From: Ravibacter sp964559125
Lineage (GTDB): Bacteria > Bacteroidota > Bacteroidia > Cytophagales > Spirosomataceae
DNA length: 64,000 nucleotides
Assembly: GCA_964559125.1 (NCBI GenBank)
Contig: CAZLGW010000004.1
Location: 1 to 64,000, forward strand
Direction of reading: 5' to 3'
The notes under the pieces were generated by a model, which saw nothing but the letters and a program-made list of their open reading frames with translations, did not search any database and was not told the DNA's origin. The translations under genes and the position numbers were made by a program. This document shows, piece by piece, positions 25,259 through 32,534 of the stretch (the stretch's first letter is position 1; the number at the start of each line of letters is the position of its first letter).

Positions 25259-27607
25259 TCAGCCTTCCTTCAATACAACAGCCGGCCGGATATAGATCAC
25301 GCGCGAGGTCTGACTGACTATGACAAGGCCCGATATAACAGCTACTGCCAGCACGCCTGTAAGAATATTTAGCATATTGACGCTGATCGCATTATCAATA
25401 GATTTCCCGATAGTTACCGTTGTCAGTACAGCAAGCGGCACACCCGACACAATAGAGATCAGGAGTATTTTCATAAGAGGACGTGCGGCGCTGTAAATGA
25501 GCCGGGTATAGCTTGCCCCCACTATCTTCCTTACACTCAAAGCCTTTACATTTTTTTCAAAATGGAAGCCCGCAATACCGAATAGCCCTATGCAGGCGAT
25601 CAGTATCAGAACAGTGACCAGGAAGGTCAAAGCACGGTTAAATTTCGAAATACCGGCATCAAAGCTATCCAGCACCCACTCTTTGTAGTTGTAGAGCTCC
25701 GGTTCGTACCCGGTAAAAGATTTCCGGATCATTTGCCCGATGTGTTCCGAATCTACTCTCGGTTGAAGCTGTATCGCCAGGGAACCGGCAGGTGCTGCTG
25801 AATTGAGAAATACAATGGGAGAAACGCTGTGCACATGAAACGAGACATCGGAAATAATGCCTGCTACCTGGAAACTGGCTGTATCATTCGAAAACCTCTC
25901 GCCTATAATTTCCCTTGCCGCCGATATGGTTGGAAAAAGCCTTTTTGATGCGGCTTCATTCAGGAGCACCCCATATGCTCCATTTTCTTTTGTAAGATTA
26001 GTACCGGCCACCAGCGACAGCCTGAACAAATCCAGGAAATTCCCGTCTATATTCGTATAAGGGAGGGTTATTTTTTCGCCTCCTCCGGTCGTAACATCCA
26101 TTGTCCCGGGCGGAGCTACATACGCCGGCAAATAATCTGCCGGGCTTACCCGTAGCACTCCGGAAAGACCGGCAGCGACCGTTTCCACCGGCAAACCCGC
26201 ATCCCGTATATTACCCAGTATGTATATGTCCGGCGGAAGTTTTGTGAACGAATCGTCCCTTCTTCTCTCCTGAGAACTCCTGATCGATAACGCAAATATG
26301 ACACTCACGATGACCAGCGTAAACTGGATAGCCAGCAGGCCTTCCTGCACACTCAGTATTTTTCGTTTTTTTCTGGTCCTGAGATCCTTAAGCACATTGA
26401 CAAGCTTCAGGTTTGCTATCATCACGGCAGGAACCAGACCGGCGACCAGCCCTGTAACTACCGCATACCCTCCAGACACCAGTAAGAATACGAGGTCGGT
26501 CCCGGAAGGAGATATTTCTAAAAACGATGTCGCCTCGAACCGGTTTAAGACTAAAATGACGGGATACACCAGGCAAAGCGTGATCAGGGAAAGCAGAACG
26601 GACTCGAAAAGAACCTGCCGCAATATATCGCCGGTCGACGCCCCTGCGATTTTCCTTATCCCGATTTCCTTTGCTCGCCCGATCACTTTTGATGCGTTCA
26701 GGGCACTGTAATTCATACCGGCAAGAAGGGTGAACAGAACCGCAAGCACAATGAGATTCCTGAGTCCGCCCCGGTTATACCCGGCGTTCATGTCATTCCT
26801 TATTTTAGGATCCCAGGGCGAAATGTCATCTATATTCTGGGCGTAAAACTTCAGCATACCCCGCCCTTCCTTATCTGTTTGTAATGATATTTTTTCCAGT
26901 ACATTGTTCAGAGAAGCAAGGTTCTCCGGAGAACGCGTCAATACGTACAGCGATGAGCTCCTGAAATCCGGGCTATCCCCGCTTTCACGAAGCTTGTCCC
27001 TGGTGAATGCGGCCGACTTGTCTGACAGTATCGCCTCAAACTTAAGATGGGTTCTGGTCGTAGGTTTTCTGATTATACCTGCTATGATAAAAGCCCCCGA
27101 ATGCCTTAAGTTGAGGGTTTCCCCTACCGGGTTTCTTTGCCCGAACAGCTTCCGGGCAGCATCTTCTGTAAGTACTACATGAGCAGGATCAGCCAGCAAC
27201 GAGGGGGTCTTCGGAAGCACTTCGAACCCGAAGATTTTGAAAAACTCCTCATCTCCAAATGCTACATCCAAATCGATATCCCCGTTTTCTCCTGTCACCT
27301 TGTCCCGCCGGTTCGGGGTAACGACCGACAAATGCTCTACAAAGCTAAGCTGCCTGAGACTGTCTTTCAGTTGCCCGGGACATGTAGCCCAGTATTTTCT
27401 CCCTTCATCATCAGATGATTCTGTAACGACCCGGCCGATCCGGTCCATAAAAGGATGAAAATGATCGGTCTTTAAATAGCTGTTCACATTGGAGAGCAGG
27501 GATATCCCGATCGCCATACTGACCGAAAACCCCGCGACAGACAACCCGGTTATCAGCTTGTTTGCGGCGATAGTCCGGAGAAATGCTTTAAAATAGCTCT
27601 TCCACAT
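25259..27607 (-). CDS. MacB/FtsX-type ABC transporter permease, divergent member
   Basis: A 782-residue duplicated permease. An N-terminal helix follows MWKSYFKAFLRTIAANKLIT. It has a periplasmic domain, a first FtsX core with KVIGRAKEIGIRKIAGAST, a second periplasmic domain and a second core with NVKALSVRKIVGASYTRLI. It ends YIRPAVVLKEG rather than NPVESLRTE. It is more divergent than the three permeases at 5-15 kb and has no paired-palindrome site upstream; only about 30 bp separate it from the XRE gene. It is probably read from the XRE/DUF2975 transcript or from a weak local promoter. The ATPase partner must come from elsewhere. Confidence 0.88.
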   Translation of the reverse strand: MWKSYFKAFLRTIAANKLITGLSVAGFSVSMAIGISLLSNVNSYLKTDHFHPFMDRIGRVVTESSDDEGRKYWATCPGQLKDSLRQLSFVEHLSVVTPNRRDKVTGENGDIDLDVAFGDEEFFKIFGFEVLPKTPSLLADPAHVVLTEDAARKLFGQRNPVGETLNLRHSGAFIIAGIIRKPTTRTHLKFEAILSDKSAAFTRDKLRESGDSPDFRSSSLYVLTRSPENLASLNNVLEKISLQTDKEGRGMLKFYAQNIDDISPWDPKIRNDMNAGYNRGGLRNLIVLAVLFTLLAGMNYSALNASKVIGRAKEIGIRKIAGASTGDILRQVLFESVLLSLITLCLVYPVILVLNRFEATSFLEISPSGTDLVFLLVSGGYAVVTGLVAGLVPAVMIANLKLVNVLKDLRTRKKRKILSVQEGLLAIQFTLVIVSVIFALSIRSSQERRRDDSFTKLPPDIYILGNIRDAGLPVETVAAGLSGVLRVSPADYLPAYVAPPGTMDVTTGGGEKITLPYTNIDGNFLDLFRLSLVAGTNLTKENGAYGVLLNEAASKRLFPTISAAREIIGERFSNDTASFQVAGIISDVSFHVHSVSPIVFLNSAAPAGSLAIQLQPRVDSEHIGQMIRKSFTGYEPELYNYKEWVLDSFDAGISKFNRALTFLVTVLILIACIGLFGIAGFHFEKNVKALSVRKIVGASYTRLIYSAARPLMKILLISIVSGVPLAVLTTVTIGKSIDNAISVNMLNILTGVLAVAVISGLVIVSQTSRVIYIRPAVVLKEG

Positions 27608-27627
27608 ATTTTTATCGGTATGAAAAT

Positions 27628-27682
27628 GCTGTCAGCCGTCAGAAATCAGAAATCGGCCGGGTCGCGATCAGCCGATCGCAGC
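27628..27682. repeat. Dispersed GCTGATAGC-type repeat running into a gene end, copy 3
   Basis: Units such as CTGTCAGC, CGTCAG, AAATCAG, AAATCGG and CGATCAGCCGATCGCAGC follow one another. The repeat covers the stop codon and last 14 or so codons (GCDRLIATRPISDF) of the XRE regulator, so it appears to have replaced or extended the original C-terminus. Confidence 0.55.
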
Positions 27683-27893
27683 CTACTTCCGTATCCGCAT
27701 ACTCCAGGATATCGCCCGGCTGGCAATCCAGCGCCTTGCAAATAGCAGCCAGCGTATCAAATCTCACACCTTTCGCCTTACCGGTTTTCAGCACGGATAA
27801 ATTCACATTTGAGATCCCTACCCTGCGCGACAGCTCATTCAATGACATCTTCCGGCGCGCCATCATGACGTCGAGGTTAACTACGATCTGCAT
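27639..27893 (-). CDS. XRE-family transcriptional regulator
   Basis: An 84-residue single-domain regulator (MQIVVNLDVMMARRKMSLNE, LSRRVGISNVNLSVLKTGKA, RFDTLAAICKALDCQPGDIL), a classic Cro/C1 helix-turn-helix. The frame extends upstream to 27944, but the ATG at 27893 lies one base after the stop of the DUF2975 gene and gives the family's usual start. XRE regulators of this type are a standing partner of DUF2975 membrane proteins in Bacteroidota and Firmicutes. The last 14 residues come from a dispersed repeat and look foreign to the fold. Confidence 0.9.
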   Translation of the reverse strand: MQIVVNLDVMMARRKMSLNELSRRVGISNVNLSVLKTGKAKGVRFDTLAAICKALDCQPGDILEYADTEVGCDRLIATRPISDF

Positions 27894-27894
27894 C

Positions 27895-28380
27895 TTAAAT
27901 AAAGCTTTCGTTTTCAGATTTGAGCTGAGTGGCGATCCTTGCAAAACCGCTCAACAGGAACAAGGAAACGATCAGGATATAAATCAGCAGGCTTACGTCA
28001 AAAACCTGCTCGAACACATGAAACCAGAAGCGTCCCTGTGCCTCCGGCCAGCCTACCAGGGCTTTTCCAAATTCTTTCTGCGTTTCCATTCCGGCATTAG
28101 CCAGTGAATTAAAAAACGCAGTCACAAAGGCGATCCCGCACAATACCCGGATATGCCCGATCATCGCCAGCCCGTCCTGGGACAGTAGTGCCTGCCTGAC
28201 ACGAAAAACACGGTAGAGCAGCAGGATAATCCCGGTATAGGTCATCATCTTAAATATCCATAGCCACCGCAGCAGACCGTCATAATTCAGAACTGTACTA
28301 CCTCCTCTCCAGAAAAAAAGCAGTGATTGAGCCCCGACAATCAATACAATTACCCAGAGAATAACATTTAGCGTCTTCAT
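27895..28380 (-). CDS. DUF2975 membrane protein
   Basis: A 161-residue inner-membrane protein with four hydrophobic segments (TLNVILWVIVLIVGAQSLLF, YTGIILLLYRVF, IRVLCGIAFVTAFFNSLANA, SLLIYILIVSLFLLSGFARI). This matches DUF2975, whose members are almost always encoded next to a small XRE regulator, as here (one base between the genes). The pair is thought to form a membrane-linked regulatory unit; the signal and targets are not known. No enzymatic motif is visible. Confidence 0.85.
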   Translation of the reverse strand: MKTLNVILWVIVLIVGAQSLLFFWRGGSTVLNYDGLLRWLWIFKMMTYTGIILLLYRVFRVRQALLSQDGLAMIGHIRVLCGIAFVTAFFNSLANAGMETQKEFGKALVGWPEAQGRFWFHVFEQVFDVSLLIYILIVSLFLLSGFARIATQLKSENESFI

Positions 28381-28533
28381 AAAAACAATATCTGTTTTGC
28401 ATTTATTATTTATACAAATATGATAATTATTTAATGTAAAACATTAAATTCTTTTTTATTTCTTTTTGATTGAGAAATGTGGCTCCGCAACCCCTGACTT
28501 TTATCCTGCGTACTACTTAGCAGACCAGAAAAT

Positions 28534-29061
28534 ATGATTCGGATGAAACCAGACAAAAACCAGACGCTAAACAGGGGCACATTTCTGAAAAGCCTCGGAC
28601 TCAGCACTTCCGCGCTCATGGCTTACTATTGCCTGGGTACTACGATGAGCTCTTGCGGTAGTAAGAGCGACGATCCGTCGCCCGGCGGCGGCGGCAATGG
28701 TAACGGCAACGGGATCACCGGCACCACTACCGGCAACGCGATCAACTTCACCATAGACCTTACACATGGTACTTACTCACCCCTGAATACAGTGGGAGCT
28801 TACAGGGTTATCGGCGATGTATTGGTAGCTTTCACTACCAACAGCACCTATGTCGCACTATCCAAAGCGTGCACGCATGAAGGCTTTACGCTCCGTTACC
28901 GCGACTCTACCAATGATATTTTCTGCTCCAACCACGGATCGGAATTTACAATAACCGGCACCGTGCAGAAGCGTCCGGATAGCGGCGAAAATATTCCGGC
29001 GCTGAAGGTTTATAAGGTTTCGCTGTCGTCCGATGGCAAGACCCTTACAATCACCACTTAA
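28534..29061 (+). CDS. Exported Rieske [2Fe-2S] protein
   Basis: A 175-residue protein. The N-terminus resembles a degenerate Tat/Sec signal (NRGTFLKSLGLSTSALMAYYC), and SSCGS could be a lipobox. A Gly/Asn-rich linker (about 50-68) leads to a Rieske domain whose ligands are all present: Cys113 and His115 in CTHEG, Cys131 and His134 in CSNHGSEF. It is likely an envelope-anchored electron carrier. A second ATG at 28543 is equally plausible. It heads a three-gene run with DUF5777 (14 bp later) and YceI-like (18 bp later) genes, a combination seen in other Bacteroidota that suggests shared redox or lipid-quinone business. Confidence 0.9.
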   Translation: MIRMKPDKNQTLNRGTFLKSLGLSTSALMAYYCLGTTMSSCGSKSDDPSPGGGGNGNGNGITGTTTGNAINFTIDLTHGTYSPLNTVGAYRVIGDVLVAFTTNSTYVALSKACTHEGFTLRYRDSTNDIFCSNHGSEFTITGTVQKRPDSGENIPALKVYKVSLSSDGKTLTITT

Positions 29062-29075
29062 TTCCTGCTACTCGT

Positions 29076-29966
29076 ATGTACTGTGCACGCTTTCTTGCCT
29101 TAATACTACTACCTGTTTTCGCAAATGCGCAGGATAATCTGCTGGATGAACTCGAGTCGCTGGACTCCGCCCGGAGAATCCCCGTACAGGCTACCTTTAA
29201 ATCTACCAGGATTGTGAACGGGCATTCGATAGAAACCATGCGCGGAAAGCATCTCGATTTCCGGATATCCCATCGCTTCGGAAGGCTGAATACGGGCGCT
29301 TATCAGCTTTTCGGTCTGGATCAGGCAACCATGCGGATGGGGTTCGAATATGGAATTACTGACCGTTTCATGGTTGGGTTGGGACGCAGCACTTCCGAAA
29401 AAGTCTACGATGTATTTGGCAAGTACAAGCTTTTGCGGCAAAGTTTCGGGCAGGGAGCGATGCCGGTTTCGCTCACCGTATTGGGAAGCGCTGCAATGGC
29501 TACTGTAGACCGGGAAGCCACGTTTGAAGACAAGCTTTCCTATGCCGTTCAAATCCTGGTTGCGCGTAAATTCGGCGAACGCTTATCCCTCCAGGTTTCC
29601 CCAACCTGGATTCACCGTAACCAGGTATTTCCGGGAGAGGAAAAAGCTGTTCCCGCAGCCGGCATAGGCGGCAGGTTCAAACTCTCCAAAAGAATCTCTC
29701 TTAACGGTGAGTATTTCTGGAAAGCCCCCTATAAAAGCTCCTTACCTGATACCTATTACGACTCGATGTCGTTTGGGGTAGACATTGAAACAGGAGGACA
29801 CGTTTTTCAGCTTCATTTTACCAATTCGCTGGGGATGATCGAACGACAATTCATTGCTGAAACTTCCGGTTCCTGGGGAAAAGGAGATATTCACTACGGT
29901 TTCAACATTTCCAGGACATTCAGCTTTGACAAAAATTCAAGAACAACCCGGCCAGATCTCCGCTAA
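29076..29966 (+). CDS. DUF5777 outer-membrane beta-barrel-like protein
   Basis: A 296-residue exported protein with a short signal peptide (ARFLALILLPVFANAQ). Alternating strands spaced as in a small outer-membrane barrel follow: FRISHRFGRLNTGAYQLFGL, MRMGFEYGITDRFMVGLGRS, QVSPTWIHRN, GVDIETGGHVFQLHFTNS. The HFRFGR-like and ITDRFMVGLGRS segments are typical of DUF5777. No biochemical role is established. It lies between the Rieske and YceI-like genes in one operon, so it may provide the outer-membrane part of that system. Confidence 0.8.
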   Translation: MYCARFLALILLPVFANAQDNLLDELESLDSARRIPVQATFKSTRIVNGHSIETMRGKHLDFRISHRFGRLNTGAYQLFGLDQATMRMGFEYGITDRFMVGLGRSTSEKVYDVFGKYKLLRQSFGQGAMPVSLTVLGSAAMATVDREATFEDKLSYAVQILVARKFGERLSLQVSPTWIHRNQVFPGEEKAVPAAGIGGRFKLSKRISLNGEYFWKAPYKSSLPDTYYDSMSFGVDIETGGHVFQLHFTNSLGMIERQFIAETSGSWGKGDIHYGFNISRTFSFDKNSRTTRPDLR

Positions 29967-29984
29967 AAGAGCTCCCCTTCAGCT

Positions 29985-30527
29985 ATGAAAAATCACCTGA
30001 TCCTGCTGTTCATACTCCTGAGACTAGGCTCGCCGGCGCTATCCCAGAAAACCCGGCACCTTACTACAACTGGGTTAACCAGCTTTTTTTCGGAAACCCC
30101 GGTTGAGAACATCAATGCAGATAACGGGAAATCACAGGTAATTCTTAACGCATCTAATGGCGATATCGCTGTACGCATCCCTATCCGCGATTTTGTATTC
30201 CAAAACAAACTGATGCAGGAGCACTTCAACGAAAATTACATGGAATCGGATCGCTTTCCCACCGCTACATTCACCGGAAAGATCAGCACCAATCCTGACT
30301 ACCAAAAGGACGGGACCTATCATGTGTCGGCAAAAGGCGCACTAACTATCCATGGCGTGGCCAAAGACCGGGAACTTACCGGAACGCTTACCGTCAAAGA
30401 CGGAGCGATCAGGATTATCTCAGACTTTGAAGTAGCTTTGGCTGATCACCAAATTGAAGTTCCAAAGCTCGTTTTCGTAAAAATTGCGCAGGTTATCCAG
30501 GTAAAGACAGACTTTACTCTCAAATAA
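29985..30527 (+). CDS. YceI-like periplasmic protein
   Basis: A 180-residue exported protein with a signal peptide (LILLFILLRLGSPALSQ) and a YceI lipocalin-like barrel: LTSFFSETPVENINADNG, FQNKLMQEHFNENYMESDRF, PTATFTGKI, KGALTIHGVAKDRELTGTLTV. YceI proteins bind long polyisoprenoids. The family's usual start (F...K...SxVxFxIxH) is changed here, so this is one of the Bacteroidota variants and its ligand is uncertain. It is the last gene of the Rieske-DUF5777-YceI operon; an AT-rich spacer with no clear terminator follows before the peptidase gene. Confidence 0.88.
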   Translation: MKNHLILLFILLRLGSPALSQKTRHLTTTGLTSFFSETPVENINADNGKSQVILNASNGDIAVRIPIRDFVFQNKLMQEHFNENYMESDRFPTATFTGKISTNPDYQKDGTYHVSAKGALTIHGVAKDRELTGTLTVKDGAIRIISDFEVALADHQIEVPKLVFVKIAQVIQVKTDFTLK

Positions 30528-30614
30528 ATCCTGCTTGCTTTGGTTAGTTTCAACGCAGATATATAGTAAGATTTTACTCATATTTGCCGGATATCACTTA
30601 TATATCTTGCCAAT

Positions 30615-31571
30615 ATGTATAAGCTGCGCCCTGTTTTATCCATTTTTCTTATTGCACTTATTGCTCTCTCATTCCAGCCGGTCCTGGGTCAGCAGCCAAG
30701 TCCCGATATCCTGAAAAAACACGTTGCCTTTCTGTCTGCCGATAAAATGAAAGGGCGCGGGACGGGCAGCAAAACAAACCGGAAGGCGGCTGCCTACGTA
30801 AAGAAACATTTTAAAAAGTACCGGCTAAAACCGTTGGGTACCGACGGATATTATCAGCCCTTTACGGCAAAAGTCCGCCGGGTAGTCGTCCCCGACAGCC
30901 TTCGCCCGGCCCGGAATGTGATCGGGTTCCTGGATAATGGCGCCGAATATACCATCGTTATCGGGGCGCATTACGACCATCTCGGGGAAGGCCGCCAGGG
31001 GAGCTCACTTGCCCCGGGCTCGGAAGGGCTTATTCACAACGGCGCCGATGACAACGCCTCAGGAACTGCAGGGTTGCTGGAACTTGCCCGTTACTTTACC
31101 AAAAATGATGAAAAAGAGCCTTATAATCTCCTTTTCATAGCCTTCGGAGCAGAAGAGCTCGGCCTGCTCGGATCCAGGCATTTCGTTGAAAATCCGACCA
31201 TTCCCCTGGAAAAAATCAACTTCATGCTCAATATGGATATGATCGGACGGTATCATCCGGAAAGGGGTGTAGCCGTGATAGGGTACGGAACCAGCCCGTC
31301 ATGGCCGGAAATATTCACGGGTGTTAAACACGGAAAAGTTAAATATTATACCGGGGACGACGGTAGCGGCGGGTCTGACAACGCCTCGTTTTATTCCAAA
31401 AATATCCCGGTCCTCTTTTTCCATACCGGCGGACATGACGACTATCACCGTCCTACCGACGATATGGAAAAAATAGACTATGAAGCCGAAGCCGGGATAC
31501 TTGATATAGAAATCCAGGTTTTAAAACGTGCGTTCTCGTTTCCGAAGCTTGTCTTCAAATCCACTAAATAA
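30615..31571 (+). CDS. M28-family zinc aminopeptidase, exported
   Basis: A 318-residue metallopeptidase with a signal peptide (LSIFLIALIALSFQPVLGQ). The zinc ligands and catalytic residues of M28 can all be placed: His in GAHYDHLGEG, bridging Asp in GADDNASG, Glu-Glu in FGAEELGLLGSRHF, Asp in LNMDMIGRY and His in FFHTGGHDDYHRPTDD. It probably trims peptides in the periplasm or outside the cell. It stands alone on the plus strand and is followed by a compound hairpin element that fills the gap to the convergent sensor gene. Confidence 0.93.
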   Translation: MYKLRPVLSIFLIALIALSFQPVLGQQPSPDILKKHVAFLSADKMKGRGTGSKTNRKAAAYVKKHFKKYRLKPLGTDGYYQPFTAKVRRVVVPDSLRPARNVIGFLDNGAEYTIVIGAHYDHLGEGRQGSSLAPGSEGLIHNGADDNASGTAGLLELARYFTKNDEKEPYNLLFIAFGAEELGLLGSRHFVENPTIPLEKINFMLNMDMIGRYHPERGVAVIGYGTSPSWPEIFTGVKHGKVKYYTGDDGSGGSDNASFYSKNIPVLFFHTGGHDDYHRPTDDMEKIDYEAEAGILDIEIQVLKRAFSFPKLVFKSTK

Positions 31572-31579
31572 GAAATATT

Positions 31580-31725
31580 AACCACAGAGAGCTCTTTCCC
31601 GTCTCCCGACGGTGAAAGAGCGAAAGCCGGTCTCAGACCGGCAAAAAATCAGCTTCTACTCAGGTCGGAGACCTGATATCGCCCTCCCGTCGTCTGAGAC
31701 GAGGGAGAGCTTAAACTCTGTGGTT
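31580..31725. repeat. Compound hairpin element with terminal inverted repeat
   Basis: A 146-bp segment bounded by AACCACAGAG (31580-31589) and its exact complement CTCTGTGGTT (31716-31725). Inside lie consecutive hairpins: 31591-31621 (GCTCTTTC with GAAAGAGC), the perfect GCCGGTCT-C-AGACCGGC (31626-31642), CAGGTC-GGA-GACCTG (31661-31675), and CCTC...GAGG around 31683-31705. It fills the space between two convergent genes and could terminate both, but the defined ends suggest a mobile repeat. Confidence 0.65.
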
Positions 31726-31735
31726 GCCCTCCTGT

Positions 31736-32419
31736 TCAATTAAGATGAAACTCCTTACGCTCCGTATTGACGATCCTGGAGCTGTAAATAAGATGCAGGA
31801 TCAGCCCGCCGATGATCAGGGCTGCTAGAATAAGAAGCGTTGCATATAGCTTGAAAAGCGATACTTCCGAATTGGAAGCTTCCTGGAGCTCCTCTCCGAC
31901 CAGCGACTGTATGGCAGTCAGCTCGTTCAGCCTGAAAATAGTTTGCTGAAATACTTCCCCGCCCTTTCCTTCAAACAGGTCTATCCCTTCTTCGGTAAAG
32001 CCCGCTTTGCTGAAGTTGACGATCGTCTTCTCCAGCAAAGCGTATTCTTTCACCCTGTTTTTAAAAGCCAGGAAACTCTTTGACTCCTGCTCTACCAGAT
32101 AAGTCTTTTCATAGGCCTGCAACAGGGAGTCGATTTTATCATCGTGCCGGGAAAGCTTCTCCCGGAGCTCTTCCGCATCCTGCTCACCATTGGTAAGCAA
32201 ATGCTTTTCCAGCAGCAGTCGTTTGCTGTACAACCCCTCGGTCAGGTGAATGATGTCGATTGCCGGCATCAGCCTGTCTTGATAAATAGAAGTAAACGAG
32301 CGGGCTATCCCGTTAATATTATTACTTGAAAGGTAGCTGACCACAACAATCATCAGCATGACTCCCCCAAGCAAAAGAGCAGCTTTCAGCTTCTGTTGAA
32401 TTACAAATGACCATTTCAT
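31736..32419 (-). CDS. Four-helix-bundle (4HB_MCP) sensor protein without output domain
   Basis: A 227-residue membrane protein: first transmembrane helix KAALLLGGVMLMIVVVSYL, a periplasmic four-helix bundle (about 35-185) with the FTSIYQDRLMPAIDIIHLTE motif typical of the MCP ligand-binding domain, then a second helix LYATLLILAALIIGGLILHL and only about 17 residues. HAMP and methyl-accepting or kinase parts are absent. Such stand-alone bundles are common in Bacteroidota; the role is unknown. The stop is clean and no output domain is found downstream, where the hairpin element begins. Confidence 0.8.
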   Translation of the reverse strand: MKWSFVIQQKLKAALLLGGVMLMIVVVSYLSSNNINGIARSFTSIYQDRLMPAIDIIHLTEGLYSKRLLLEKHLLTNGEQDAEELREKLSRHDDKIDSLLQAYEKTYLVEQESKSFLAFKNRVKEYALLEKTIVNFSKAGFTEEGIDLFEGKGGEVFQQTIFRLNELTAIQSLVGEELQEASNSEVSLFKLYATLLILAALIIGGLILHLIYSSRIVNTERKEFHLN

Positions 32420-32486
32420 TACTCGAACGCATCAAAACCAACCATAATGAAATAGTAATTATAATAAAAAAAAGCGAGAAAGTTAT

Positions 32487-32522
32487 ATCAGCTGTCAGCT
32501 TTCAGAAATCAGCTGTCAGCCG
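32487..32522. repeat. Dispersed GCTGATAGC-type repeat, copy 4
   Basis: TATCAGCTGTCAGCTTTCAG followed by AAATCAGCTGTCAGCC. It lies between the sensor gene and the end of the TonB receptor gene, 12 bp past the receptor stop. Confidence 0.6.
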
Positions 32523-32534
32523 CCCCTGTCTCCC

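Noticed and set aside
31580..31725. CRISPR array
   Set aside because: The short repeated cores are palindromic, unequal in spacing and few. No cas genes or regular repeat-spacer pattern exist anywhere in the window.
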